Positions 9,674-18,066 of a stretch of DNA of 64,000 nucleotides are shown piece after piece. Every line of letters begins with the position of its first letter. The stretch's first letter is position 1. A program made the translations under genes and the position numbers. The notes under the pieces were generated by a model that saw only the letters and a list, made by a program, of their open reading frames with translations, was not told where the DNA came from and ran no database searches. This DNA is from CAXBBB01 sp963815505 (GTDB lineage: Bacteria; Bacteroidota; Rhodothermia; Rhodothermales; BA12), in assembly GCA_963815505.1 (NCBI GenBank), contig CAWFGU010000020.1:152709-216708 (forward strand), read 5' to 3'.

Positions 9674-9736
9674 AGGAGCAGTGTAACCGGGCTGCTCTGT
9701 CTCCGTAGGCGCCCCCTGCACCAGACCCGCCTCACC

Positions 9737-11359
9737 ATGCCACGTCCGCTACGCTTCCTGCCCGCCCTCCTCGTCGCTCTGCTGTTGACCGCAGGCGCGC
9801 ACGCTCAAGCCGACGCATCGGCCGACTCGCTCGCCCGCGATGCCGCCCGCGTCAGTGCCAGCCTGATTGCCGACGCGGCTCCGCGCGTATCTGCCGAGTA
9901 TGCCGAGCGTCTTGATGCGCTGGAAGCCGAGGCGCAAAGCGTTGCCGGCCGCCGCGATCTGCGCAGACTCCGCGCTTCGGCCGATGCGCTGCGGTTCGAT
10001 GTCGATCGCGACCAGGGGCGCCTGCTTGCCACGCTTGATCAGATCATCGAAACCATCGACGCCGCTCTCTCGGGCGACGCCTACGTCTGGCACGATGCCG
10101 ACGAAACGCACCCCGACGCCGACTCAGGCTACGACTGGGTGAACGCGCACGAAGAGGACGACAGGCCATCGGACTCCTTGGACGTATCGGAGGACGACTT
10201 CTACTTCGAAAGCGACCTCGACTGGGGCACCACCTACGACTGGAGCTGGCGTGGCCCCCGACGGACGTACGGCTCAGACCTGCACGACGCGTTGTTCTGG
10301 CGCGAACCGCTGATGGACCAGGGGCTGCCGATTCGCTACAACCGCGTCGAAGGCCTGTACCTCGGCCTGCGTACCGGCGGGCTCGACCTGGACCGCCGCA
10401 CCCCAGCGCGCGGCGTCGGCGAGATCGGCTATGCGTTTGGATTGAAGCGGCTGCGGTACCAGATTGGAGTGGAAACGCGCGTGACTCCGAGAGGTCCGTA
10501 CGCCACTTTGGTCGGTGTACGCTACGGCCAGCAGCAAGCGACGTACGACCGCTGGAAGGTCGATCCGGTCGAGAACGCGCTGGCGGCAGGGCTGGCGCGC
10601 AACGACTTTTACGACTACTACGAGGCGCAGGGCTGGAACGCGTACACCAAGATTCGACTGAGTAGCCTGGGCGAAATCGGAGTCGGCTTCCGATCCGAGG
10701 ACTATACGGCACTCAGCCGCGAAGTGTCGTGGTCGCTCTTCGGCGGCACGGACTTCAGGTCTAACCCCCTCTTCGACGAAGGACGCGCGCAGCGTATCGT
10801 AGCGTCGGCAACGCTGGGGCGTGTCAGGGGCATCCAAACGCTGCCGTCGGGCGCAGCGCTCCAGACCGAAGCCGAGTTCGGCGACGGCGTCGGTGGCGAC
10901 TTCGCCTACACGCGCGTGACCGCTGACGGCCGCGTCTACGTTCGTCCCGATCCGGGCCTCGCCTTCTCGTTCCGCCTACGCGCCACACGCACGTCAGGAA
11001 GCAGTATCCCGCTTCAAGCCCTTCCGACGCTGGGCGGCCTGGGCAGCGTCCGCGCTTATCCGCAGAACGTCTTCGCCGGACGGACAGCCGTTCTCGCCAA
11101 CGCCGAAGTCGCCATAGCTAAGTTTCAGCTGTTCGACGACGTAGCCGACGACCTCTTCGTGATCGGCTTCGCCGACGCAGGTCGGACCGACGATGCCTCG
11201 GGTGGATTCGCCCAAGACACGCCCGGCTGGATCGGCGCTGCCGGAGTAGCCCTCGGCCTCGACGACCGCGCGATCCGCCTCGAACTCGCTTGGCCCCTGC
11301 GCGATGCCGGCTACGGCACCGCGCCGACGCTCTGGCTCCGCATCCTGCCGACGTTCTAG
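9737..11359 (+). CDS. Omp85-type surface antigen (D15-like) outer-membrane beta-barrel protein
   Basis: 540 residues. A clear signal peptide (MPRPLRFLPALLVALLLTAG, cleavage near AHAQ) precedes a mostly helical alpha region (residues 25-120) and an acidic stretch. The C-terminal half is rich in alternating aromatic/hydrophobic strands. The end shows the Omp85 barrel signature: LPTLGGLGSVRAYPQNVFAG, then AEVAIAKFQLF, FADAGRTDDASGG and a final RILPTF ending in Phe, the usual C-terminal barrel signal. I see no POTRA repeats, so it is not BamA or TamA itself. It may be a surface protein of the patatin-barrel or DUF5686-like kind. Confidence 0.72.
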   Translation: MPRPLRFLPALLVALLLTAGAHAQADASADSLARDAARVSASLIADAAPRVSAEYAERLDALEAEAQSVAGRRDLRRLRASADALRFDVDRDQGRLLATLDQIIETIDAALSGDAYVWHDADETHPDADSGYDWVNAHEEDDRPSDSLDVSEDDFYFESDLDWGTTYDWSWRGPRRTYGSDLHDALFWREPLMDQGLPIRYNRVEGLYLGLRTGGLDLDRRTPARGVGEIGYAFGLKRLRYQIGVETRVTPRGPYATLVGVRYGQQQATYDRWKVDPVENALAAGLARNDFYDYYEAQGWNAYTKIRLSSLGEIGVGFRSEDYTALSREVSWSLFGGTDFRSNPLFDEGRAQRIVASATLGRVRGIQTLPSGAALQTEAEFGDGVGGDFAYTRVTADGRVYVRPDPGLAFSFRLRATRTSGSSIPLQALPTLGGLGSVRAYPQNVFAGRTAVLANAEVAIAKFQLFDDVADDLFVIGFADAGRTDDASGGFAQDTPGWIGAAGVALGLDDRAIRLELAWPLRDAGYGTAPTLWLRILPTF

Positions 11360-11398
11360 GCGGAGGGAGCGTACCGCGTGAAGCGGCGTTTGGACACC

Positions 11399-11821
11399 AT
11401 GATCGACCCGCCCACCGTTCTGCTTTTCGACGGCATCTGCTCGATGTGCAACGCCGCCGTGCAGTTCGTCCTCGCCAACGATCCGTCGCCCGAGTTGAAG
11501 CTGGCGAGTTTGCAAAGCGCCGCCGCCAAGCCGTTCCTATCGGCCGCCGGACTCCCCTCGGACTATCTGGGCAGCTTGGTTCTCGTCGAAAAGGGACACA
11601 CTTACACTGGCTCTACTGCGGCGCTCCGAGCCGCCCTGCTGCTGCGCGCGCCATGGCCCGCCCTCGCCCGCGTCGGTCTCGCGGTTCCACGCCCGATCCG
11701 AGACCGCGTGTATGCCGCTATCGCCAAGCGCCGCTACAGGATGTTCGGCACGCGCGACAGCTGTCGTCTTCCAGCACCGCACGAACGCGCCTGCTTTTTG
11801 ACGAATGGACTGGCTCCATAG
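11399..11821 (+). CDS. DCC family thiol-disulfide oxidoreductase-like protein (DUF393/YuxK)
   Basis: 140 residues from ATG 11399, with a possible in-frame GTG at 11378. The signature DGICSMC lies at residues 11-17 and gives the D-x-x-C-x-x-C pattern that names the DCC family, with a thioredoxin-like CxxC at C14/C17. YTGSTAALRAALLL and the aromatic helix pattern IAKRRYRMFG near residue 120 match family members such as B. subtilis YuxK. The biochemical role of the family is not settled; a redox function is inferred from the CxxC. It follows the outer-membrane protein gene by 39 bases and may share its transcript. Confidence 0.85.
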   Translation: MIDPPTVLLFDGICSMCNAAVQFVLANDPSPELKLASLQSAAAKPFLSAAGLPSDYLGSLVLVEKGHTYTGSTAALRAALLLRAPWPALARVGLAVPRPIRDRVYAAIAKRRYRMFGTRDSCRLPAPHERACFLTNGLAP

Positions 11822-11929
11822 CTGAGTGTCGTCTGTCGTCCGTCCGATTCGACTAAGAACGCCTAACAAAACTCTGGGGGATGAGCGAGGTTGAAGCGCG
11901 GCTTTTCCGCTTTGCCGACTACGAAACCG

Positions 11930-12183
11930 CTGCTCCCCGACGCCCTCTGGGCCGAGATCGAACCGCCTCTTCCGATACAGACGCCGCAACCTCGAAGGCG
12001 GTAGACCCCGCGCGAGTGACCGAGAGGCGCCCACCGGCGTCCTCTATGTGCTGCGTACCGGCATGTCGTGAGACCACCAGCCCCGTTCGTGCACCGCGTG
12101 CTGCTCGGCCTAGGTGGGGCAGATCGACTGGTCGCGCGCGAGCGTCGATGCGCAGACGGTACGGGCTCCCGGTACCGCAAAAA
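11930..12183 (+). pseudogene. IS5-family (IS427-type) transposase remnant
   Basis: No intact frame, but three consecutive pieces of an IS5-type transposase appear in order across different frames. LLPDALWAEIEPPLP starts at 11930. DREAPTGVLYVLRTGMS lies at about 12018-12068, followed by stops where the family continues WRDLP. QIDWSRASVDAQTVRAPG lies at about 12120-12173, just ahead of a lysine-rich end. All three correspond to well-known blocks of the N-terminal half of these DDE transposases. The segments normally lying between them and the whole catalytic C-terminal half are absent. No terminal inverted repeats are visible. The 3' edge joins the flagellin fragment directly. Confidence 0.75.
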
Positions 12184-12280
12184 AGCGGAGCGCTGTTGGC
12201 CTGGGCCAGGTCGCCGTGCCGGCCTGCTGCGGAATCTGCACCTTGACGAAGTCGGCGTCCTCGACCCGACTGCGTGCCGG
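12184..12280 (-). pseudogene. Truncated second flagellin gene (C-terminal fragment)
   Basis: The bases closely match the 3' part of the intact flagellin gene at 12342-12460 on the same strand. Translated on the - strand it gives SRVEDADFVKVQIPQQAGTA, against SRIEDADFAKEQMSIVKLQI in the intact gene. Relative to that gene it lacks seven codons (AKEQMSI), and a one-base shift disrupts the final LAQANSAP. The match starts abruptly at the IS remnant, in a shared GCGGAGCGCTGTTGGCC. It is the tail of a former tandem flagellin copy. Confidence 0.8.
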
Positions 12281-12309
12281 AGGGAGTTACGTCTCAGCTA
12301 GGAGGATTA

Positions 12310-13152
12310 CTACTGCCCCCCAACGATGCTCAAGATGGACTGCGGAGCGCTGTTGGCCTGGGCGAGACTGGCGGTTCCGGTCTGCTGCAGGATCTGGAGC
12401 TTGACGATGCTCATCTGCTCCTTGGCAAAATCGGCGTCTTCGATCCGACTGCGCGCCGACTCGTAGTTGTTCATGCTCGATGTCAGGTTGTCCTGCTTGA
12501 ACGTGAGGCGCTTCTGATCGTCGCCCAGCGTGGCGAGCCGATCGCTCAGGCGGTCGATGGCAGTATCGACCGCCTGGATGGTGGCTCCGGCGCTGGCATT
12601 CGAGCCGACAGCGAGCGCCGTCGTGGTGATGCCCAGCGCGCTGACGCTCGTCGAGTTGATGGTGGCGGTAAACGTGTCGCCGGACTCGGCGTTGACCTGG
12701 AAGGCAAAGCTGGTGTCCCCGGTCGTCGAGAACAGGCTATTGCCATTGAACTCGCTGTCGCCGAGCAGGTCGGTGACCTCCGTCGAAAGCGCGTCGAGCT
12801 GGCTCTTGATTTTGTCGCGCTCGCCCGCCCCCAGCGTGTCGTTGGCGGCCTGGACGGTCTTTTCCTTCATCGTCTGCAAGATGTCCATGACGGTCCCGAG
12901 CGTACCCTCGGCGACGGTGAGCATGCTCTTGGCGTCGCCGATGTTGGCGAGGGCTTGGGCCTGACCGCGCGTCTTGGCTTCGAGCTTGCGGGCGATGGCG
13001 TAGCCCGCCGAATCGTCCTCGGCTGCGTTGATGCGCTTGCCCGTCGAGAGCCGCATTTGGCGCTGGCCTAGTTCGCCGTTGGTTTTGTTGAGTTGCGCGA
13101 GGGCTCTGAAAGCCTGGCTGTTCGAGTTGACGCGCGAAAGATCTCCGAGCAT
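12310..13152 (-). CDS. fliC: Flagellin
   Basis: 280 residues. The conserved N-terminal D0/D1 region (LNKTNGELGQRQMRLSTGKR, then INAAEDDSAGYAIARKLEAK) and C-terminal D1/D0 region (YESARSRIEDADFAKEQMS, then QILQQTGTASLAQANSAPQS) are both intact. The variable centre is short (residues about 145-190), so the filament protein is close to the minimal D0-D1 form. It is exported by the flagellar type III apparatus and polymerises beyond FlgK/FlgL. A sigma-28-like promoter lies about 58 bases upstream of the ATG. No Shine-Dalgarno sequence is evident. Confidence 0.95.
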   Translation of the reverse strand: MLGDLSRVNSNSQAFRALAQLNKTNGELGQRQMRLSTGKRINAAEDDSAGYAIARKLEAKTRGQAQALANIGDAKSMLTVAEGTLGTVMDILQTMKEKTVQAANDTLGAGERDKIKSQLDALSTEVTDLLGDSEFNGNSLFSTTGDTSFAFQVNAESGDTFTATINSTSVSALGITTTALAVGSNASAGATIQAVDTAIDRLSDRLATLGDDQKRLTFKQDNLTSSMNNYESARSRIEDADFAKEQMSIVKLQILQQTGTASLAQANSAPQSILSIVGGQ

Positions 13153-13209
13153 GATCGTGTGGGTTAGAGAGACGAGTGTTCTGGCGATGTGCCGGTGGGC
13201 ACATTTGCG

Positions 13210-13236
13210 TTATCGCACCCAGCTCGTATCCCTTAA
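13210..13236 (-). promoter_or_regulatory. Candidate sigma-28 (FliA) promoter of flagellin
   Basis: On the - strand, TTAAGGGA (13236-13229), an 11-base spacer and TGCGATAA (13217-13210) match the FliA consensus TAAAGTTT-N11-GCCGATAA. The -10 agrees at six of eight positions and the -35 at the core T-AAG, with exact spacing. The -10 ends 57 bases before the flagellin ATG. A fliA gene is present in the same window. Confidence 0.6.
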
Positions 13237-13390
13237 ATCACGTGCCTAACTCTTTTTGCCCCTGGGTTAAGGTTTTCGCCCTCTCAGTCGAAGAAGCTTC
13301 CCGTCAGACCACCCAACGTGCGGCAGTCTATTCCGCCTGCTCGCCTCTGCAAGCGAATCGTCTATGCGGCAGCACACCACGCACTCTCCA

Positions 13391-13927
13391 TCAGAACGCG
13401 TCCTTGCGCACGTACTTGCGCGGCTTGGCCTGCTCCAGCGTCTCCTCGTCCAACGGCGCCGCATCGGGAATGGACACGAACGGTCGAGTCGATCCCAGCG
13501 TCGCAGCCTCTCGGCCCGGACCCACGACGGACGGCGAGGCGAGGCGGCGTTTGCGGATACGGTCGCGGTGGTTGCGCGCCTGCTTTTCGAGCTTGCGCTG
13601 GAGCATCGACGCGTCGAACGGGATCAGGATGTAGTCGTCCACGCCCATGTCGAAGGCGCCCAACACGTCTTGATACGTTCCGTTGGAGGCGAAGTAGAGA
13701 AACGGTACATCGGCGTCCGCGGCGGCGCGGAACTGCGATACGAAGTCGAGTCCCGAGATGTCGTGCAGCCCGCTGTCGAGCAGCACCATGTCAAACGCGC
13801 GCGCCCCCCCGGTGTGCAAGCCGGCGAGCCCGCTGGGGGCTTCTTCGATCAGGTGTTTTTGGCCGCGTAGAGCATTTCCGACGCTGCGCCGGAAGATCTT
13901 GGACGAACTGACGACGAGCAGCCTCAT
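13391..13927 (-). CDS. Response-regulator-like protein with degenerate receiver domain
   Basis: 178 residues from the ATG at 13927, which overlaps the HDOD stop (ATGA). Residues 1-120 have the CheY-type fold, with the phosphoacceptor candidate in DMVLLDSGL. Other key residues are missing. The acidic pair after the first strand is replaced (LLVVSSSKIF). The Thr/Ser position reads FLYFAS. The invariant Lys is replaced by Ile (DDYILIPFDA). The last 60 residues form a basic, disordered-looking tail (NHRDRIRKRRL, then QAKPRKYVRKDAF). Conventional phosphorylation signalling looks unlikely. The position between an HDOD gene and flagellin suggests a flagellar or motility regulatory role, which is inference. 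Confidence 0.78.
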   Translation of the reverse strand: MRLLVVSSSKIFRRSVGNALRGQKHLIEEAPSGLAGLHTGGARAFDMVLLDSGLHDISGLDFVSQFRAAADADVPFLYFASNGTYQDVLGAFDMGVDDYILIPFDASMLQRKLEKQARNHRDRIRKRRLASPSVVGPGREAATLGSTRPFVSIPDAAPLDEETLEQAKPRKYVRKDAF

Positions 13928-14880
13928 GCGCGTGCCTCCTCGGCCAGCCGCGTCAGCGGCTCGAGGTACGCCGTCAAGTGATAGTGCTGCAAGCGCAGAT
14001 CCTCGACCAATGCTTCGGGGCTGCTGAACGCGTTCGGCTGCTTCGCGTAGATGTGCTCCCAGATCGGGTGCGCAACGCACTGCGCCCAGGTGACCGGCAC
14101 ACCGAGCCCGAAACCCAGCGCGCTCGCGGCCAGATTGCTCGCCTGCACCTTGCGGATGAGCTCCTGCATATCGACGGGCAAGTCGGACAGATCGCTGTCG
14201 TGGTGACGCTTGATGACCGTCACGAGCGGGTCGGGGAAGTTGAGCTTGCGCGCGGCAAACTCTCCGGCCTCGGTATGGTCGCAGCCAAAGAGCAGGGCTT
14301 CCAACCGGCAGAGATCCGGCTCGGCGATCTGCTGCTCCAGCGCCCGCTCCTCGTAGAGCGATGCCGCCTGCTTGGCGTGGTTATAGACCAAGATGATCTT
14401 CCCGAAGTCGTGCAGAAGGCCGGCCGTAAACGACAGCCCGACGTCCGACTGGCTATCGCTCTTCTGTCCCCCGCGCGGCGGTCCCTCATCCAGATGACGC
14501 ACCAGAAAAGCAGTCGCCAGCAGGTGTTTCATCAGGCGCATGTACGCGTCGGCGGCGACGGGGTCGCGGATGACGGACCGCAGCCGCAGCATGTTCATGC
14601 CCACTACGACGCCCGTCACGGCAACCGGTCCGATCAGCACGACGGCCCGCTCGACGCTCGTCACCTCGCGCTTCAATCCGTAGTACGCCGAGTTGACGTT
14701 CTGGAGCAGCCGGGCCGCCACGGCTGGGTCGCGCGCCACCATCTGCGAGACCGTGTCCTTGTCCATCTTCTGCGGATGGTCGATCAGGTCGAGCGCTTCT
14801 ACGATGGTGTGCGGCAGCGGCGGACAGCGCAGTTCGAGCGAACTGAGGACGGGGCGACGGATGGCGTGCGCGGCGGACAT
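13924..14880 (-). CDS. HDOD domain protein
   Basis: 318 residues from ATG 14880; an in-frame start at 14961 would add 27 residues lacking conserved features. The HDOD pattern is clear: LPHTIVEALDLIDHPQ, VARDPAVAARLLQNVNSAYYG, SVERAVVLIGPVAVTGVVVG and LHDFGKIILVYNH, followed by CDHTEAGEFAARKLNFPDPLV and IKRHHD. HDOD domains resemble HD hydrolases and mostly act as signalling or scaffold modules next to two-component or c-di-GMP systems. This one retains HD-like residues in LLHDFGK. It is translationally coupled to the degenerate receiver downstream and may act with it. Confidence 0.85.
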   Translation of the reverse strand: MSAAHAIRRPVLSSLELRCPPLPHTIVEALDLIDHPQKMDKDTVSQMVARDPAVAARLLQNVNSAYYGLKREVTSVERAVVLIGPVAVTGVVVGMNMLRLRSVIRDPVAADAYMRLMKHLLATAFLVRHLDEGPPRGGQKSDSQSDVGLSFTAGLLHDFGKIILVYNHAKQAASLYEERALEQQIAEPDLCRLEALLFGCDHTEAGEFAARKLNFPDPLVTVIKRHHDSDLSDLPVDMQELIRKVQASNLAASALGFGLGVPVTWAQCVAHPIWEHIYAKQPNAFSSPEALVEDLRLQHYHLTAYLEPLTRLAEEARA

Positions 14881-15131
14881 GGAGGCGGGGGAAGGAGTAG
14901 CATCCGGGCGGCGCGTGCGCGGGAGCGTGAGTGCGTGGGGATGAAAGAGAAGCGTGTTCACGAGGTACGGATGGGAAGCGTGTCGCGCGGCTTGGCGGGA
15001 AGAGCGGAAGACTGGGAGATGATGGGAGCGATCAGAAGCAGTAAGGGGTCAGTAAAATGCGGAGGCGTCCGTCGGCCGTTTTCCTGGGCGAAGTCGAAGG
15101 ATGACGGTTGTGGAAACGCGCTGGCATACGT

Positions 15132-16037
15132 CTATCGCAGGTAGTCGAGGAGTGTGGTTTGCATCGAGCGAGCGCCGACTTGGAGGGCGGCCTGCATCCG
15201 AGTCTCGGCTCGCTTGAGTTCGGTCGCGGTTTCGAGGTAGTCGGCGTCTTCGACCTGGCTGCGCTCGCTGACGGCGTTGAGGCGCGTCGCTGCGATGCGC
15301 TCACCCGCCAACTGAATCCGCGACGACCGTTCTCCTGCCTCGGACGTTTGGACCGCGACGTGCTCGCGGGCGCCTTCGATCTGCGACAGGGCGACCTCCA
15401 TCGTCGGAGCGCCTGCCTCGCCGCGCAGAGCCGCCGCCAAACCGGTCAGCGCTTCGGTAATCGTGTAGCCGTTGCCCGTGTCGTGAACGGCATTGCCCGC
15501 GAGGTTGACGCGAGCCGTCGTGGTCTCGGAGATCTGGACCTCGCGCTCGCCGCCGTTGCCGCCGTAGGTGACGACGCCTGCCGCCAGCTCGAAAGGCTTG
15601 GCCCCGCCGGACGCCGCCGTCCCGCCGAACAGGAAGCGGTCGCCGACTTTGGCGTTGAGGTCGTCGAGTGTCGCGTCGAGCAGCGTGTCGATCGTTCCGG
15701 CGAGTTTGGCCCGGTCGTCGGCGTTGAGCACGTCCGAGTTGCCCTGGATCGCCAGTTCCTGCGCTTTGACGAACAGCTCCTCCATCGAGTCGAGGCGGTG
15801 CTGCGTGTGATCGAGCACACTCGTCGCCGAGGTGACGTTGCGCTCGTAGCTGTCCAACCGCGACACGACGTTGTCGAGCGAGCGCGCGCGGTGGTAGCGC
15901 GGCGCATCGTCCGAAGCGCGGTTCACGTCGATGCCGGTCGAGAGCACTTCGCGCAGCCGTTCCACGTCGCGCTGGGCCGCCGGAATCGCGGTCTCGGCGA
16001 ACAGGCGGTGGAGGTGCGTTTGGCGAGGGTAGATCAT
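15132..16037 (-). CDS. flgL: Flagellar hook-associated protein 3
   Basis: 301 residues with flagellin-like ends. The N terminus has ERLREVLSTGIDVNRASDDA, followed by LDNVVSRLDSYERNVTSATS. The middle has KVGDRFLFGGTAASGG, the FLFGG element typical of FlgL. The C terminus is LNAVSERSQVEDADYLETAT followed by MQAALQVGARSMQTTLLDYL. FlgL forms the second hook-filament junction ring on top of FlgK. It lies 70 bases downstream of flgK on the same strand. The 250 bases between it and the HDOD gene contain no feature I recognise. Confidence 0.93.
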   Translation of the reverse strand: MIYPRQTHLHRLFAETAIPAAQRDVERLREVLSTGIDVNRASDDAPRYHRARSLDNVVSRLDSYERNVTSATSVLDHTQHRLDSMEELFVKAQELAIQGNSDVLNADDRAKLAGTIDTLLDATLDDLNAKVGDRFLFGGTAASGGAKPFELAAGVVTYGGNGGEREVQISETTTARVNLAGNAVHDTGNGYTITEALTGLAAALRGEAGAPTMEVALSQIEGAREHVAVQTSEAGERSSRIQLAGERIAATRLNAVSERSQVEDADYLETATELKRAETRMQAALQVGARSMQTTLLDYLR

Positions 16038-16107
16038 AGTGAAGTAGCGAGTAGTGCGCCGTGTGGTCTGTATCGGCGGAGCGGCAGGCGAGTTTAAGGG
16101 GGCCGGG

Positions 16108-17448
16108 TCAGATGCTGAGCAGCGTTTGCATCATCTGCTCGGCCGTCGTGAGCAGCTTGGCGGCGGCTCCGTACGACTGCTGATGGGCGATCATCTTGGT
16201 CAACTCCTCGTCCATGTTGACGGCCGATCGACTGGCCTCCAGTCCCATCAGACTCGTCACGACTGCGCCCTGCCGCTCCCGATCGCGCAGCGCCGACTCG
16301 ACGGTCGATCCCAAACCGCTCAGCAAGTCGACGGCCGTCCGGTCGACGGGTTCGCGCAGAGCGGCCAGAGCGACTGCGTTCTGGTTGTCGCCCGCGGGCT
16401 GCCCGGCTGCTGCGGCGGCGATAGTACGGCCGTCGGTGATCGCGAGCGACAGGCTCGTGGCTGTCACACCTGCCGGGGCGAAGAAGGCGCCGCCTGCGTT
16501 GCCATCCTGATCGGCCCCCAGCGCGTGCTGCGTGTTGACGGCGTCGACGAGTTGCTGCGCAAAGGCATCGAGCGTGGCGAGGGCAGCGGGAATCTGGTTG
16601 GCGGCCACGTCGAGGCGCGCGCCCAGCCGTCCGCTCGTCGTGCGCAGGGCTTCGTCGGTGTCGCCGAAGAGCACGCGCGGCGCCCCCGCCGACTCGTCGA
16701 CCGAGAGCAGCGTCACGTCGTCGGTCTGGACGAGGTTCATGCCGTCGAGCGAGACCGTTGCTGTGCCGTCGGATTGGCGCTTGATGGCGATCGGAGCCAG
16801 ATCGGCGAGTTGGTCGAGCACCACGTCGCGCCGGTCCTGAGCTGCCAGATCGGGCTGGCCGGTCGAGGTGCCGGTGCGGACGGCCTGGTTCAGCTCGCCC
16901 AGTTCGGTGGTTAGGCTGTTGAGATCGTCGACTCCGGCGCGCAGGTCGAAGATCGACTGCTCCTGGAGCCGCAGCGCGCCGTTGCCCATCTGGTTTACCG
17001 TGTCGGCCACGTTGCGCGCCTGGCTCAGCACGGCGCGGCGCGAGGCAGGGTTCTCGGGGTCCTGGCCTAGATCGTTCCACGCGTTCCAAAAGCGGCCTAA
17101 CGTGTCGGGCAGCGTGCCATCGCCGCTCGTCGAGAAGATGGCTTCGAGCGTACCCATTGCCCGAGTGCGCTCGTCGGCCCCTCCCAGAAGCGACCGCGCG
17201 CGCCGCGTCGATTCGGTCACGATCTCGTCGCGAAGACGCTCGATGCCCGAGACCTGCACGCCGCCGCCCGCCGGAAAGCCCCTGCTTCCATAGCCGCCCC
17301 CCGGTGCCTGCGACGTGCGCAGGTTGACGCGACGGCGCGCATAGCCCTCGACGCCCGCGTTGGCGACGTTGTCGCCCGTCGTCGCCAGCGCAGTCGTCTG
17401 GGCGGCGAGGGCGCGGCGCGCGGTGTGATACGTTCCGAAAAGGCTCAT
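16108..17448 (-). CDS. flgK: Flagellar hook-associated protein 1
   Basis: 446 residues. The N terminus MSLFGTYHTARRALAAQTTA, then NVANAGVEGYARRRVNL, is the rod/hook-protein signature of FlgK. The C terminus LMGLEASRSAVNMDEELTKM, then IAHQQSYGAAAKLLTTAEQM and MQTLLSI, is the matching D0 helix. It is shorter than the roughly 550 residues of enterobacterial FlgK, so the exposed outer domains are reduced. FlgK is the hook-proximal junction protein. It follows the flgN-like gene by 12 bases, which fits chaperone-client linkage. Confidence 0.94.
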   Translation of the reverse strand: MSLFGTYHTARRALAAQTTALATTGDNVANAGVEGYARRRVNLRTSQAPGGGYGSRGFPAGGGVQVSGIERLRDEIVTESTRRARSLLGGADERTRAMGTLEAIFSTSGDGTLPDTLGRFWNAWNDLGQDPENPASRRAVLSQARNVADTVNQMGNGALRLQEQSIFDLRAGVDDLNSLTTELGELNQAVRTGTSTGQPDLAAQDRRDVVLDQLADLAPIAIKRQSDGTATVSLDGMNLVQTDDVTLLSVDESAGAPRVLFGDTDEALRTTSGRLGARLDVAANQIPAALATLDAFAQQLVDAVNTQHALGADQDGNAGGAFFAPAGVTATSLSLAITDGRTIAAAAAGQPAGDNQNAVALAALREPVDRTAVDLLSGLGSTVESALRDRERQGAVVTSLMGLEASRSAVNMDEELTKMIAHQQSYGAAAKLLTTAEQMMQTLLSI

Positions 17449-17460
17449 GAGGAGACGAGG

Positions 17461-18042
17461 TTATCCGTCGAGGTTGACGAGACCACCGCCGCGCGATGCG
17501 CCCGCCTGCATTCCCGTCGGCGTGTAGTGCTGCTGACCGGCAGGGGCGGCCTGTCCCTGCAAGACGGTCAGCACCTCGCGGCCGAGCGTGAGCGCGTGGT
17601 GGAGCGCAAACGTCAGCGCGTCGGTCTTGCGGCTCGCGACGGTCGCGCGCTCGCGCAGCTCGGCGCGGTGGGTCGCCAGTTCGTCTGCGGCGCGGAGCGA
17701 GTCTTCGTCGCCATGAGCGGCGAGCGCGTCGGCGATCTCTTCGATGGTGACGGTGTCGGTCGACAGCTTGAGCACGCGCGCGGCCAGGCGCGTCTGCCGT
17801 CCGCGCGTCTGCTGCAAGCGCTTCATCCGCGCCAGCGTCTCGCCCACCATGCCCGTGAGCGCGTCGAGCGTGTCCGAGTCGGCATTCTGGAGCGCGGCGA
17901 GTTGATCGGCCGTCAGGCTGTGGAGCGCGTGGAGCGACTCAAGTTCGGCGGCGAGCGTATCGGCCAGCGGCTGGACGACGGCTGCTGGTCCGCGCGGCGC
18001 GCTGGCAACGGAATCGGTCAGAGAAGAAGAGGTCTTAGTCAT
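17461..18042 (-). CDS. flgN: Flagellar export chaperone FlgN-like protein
   Basis: 193 residues, almost entirely helical, with heptad-like leucines: LADTLAAELESLHALHSLTA, then LGREVLTVLQG. FlgN proteins are short helical cytosolic chaperones for FlgK and FlgL that are poorly conserved in sequence. The assignment rests on this all-helical profile, the pattern of LT-x-DQLAALQNAD resembling the FlgN domain, and the position directly upstream of flgK. The C-terminal tail (GQQHYTPTGMQAGASRGGGL) is glycine-rich and probably disordered. Confidence 0.75.
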   Translation of the reverse strand: MTKTSSSLTDSVASAPRGPAAVVQPLADTLAAELESLHALHSLTADQLAALQNADSDTLDALTGMVGETLARMKRLQQTRGRQTRLAARVLKLSTDTVTIEEIADALAAHGDEDSLRAADELATHRAELRERATVASRKTDALTFALHHALTLGREVLTVLQGQAAPAGQQHYTPTGMQAGASRGGGLVNLDG

Positions 18043-18066
18043 TCGTCATGTAGTGTAGTGGAAAAG

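Noticed and set aside
11881..12246. A 121-codon + strand frame
   Set aside because: Arg/Pro-rich noise running across the transposase remnant and flagellin fragment in the wrong frames.
15108..16097. A 329-codon + strand frame opposite flgL
   Set aside because: Shadow; the opposite strand has intact FlgL ends and central FLFGG motif.
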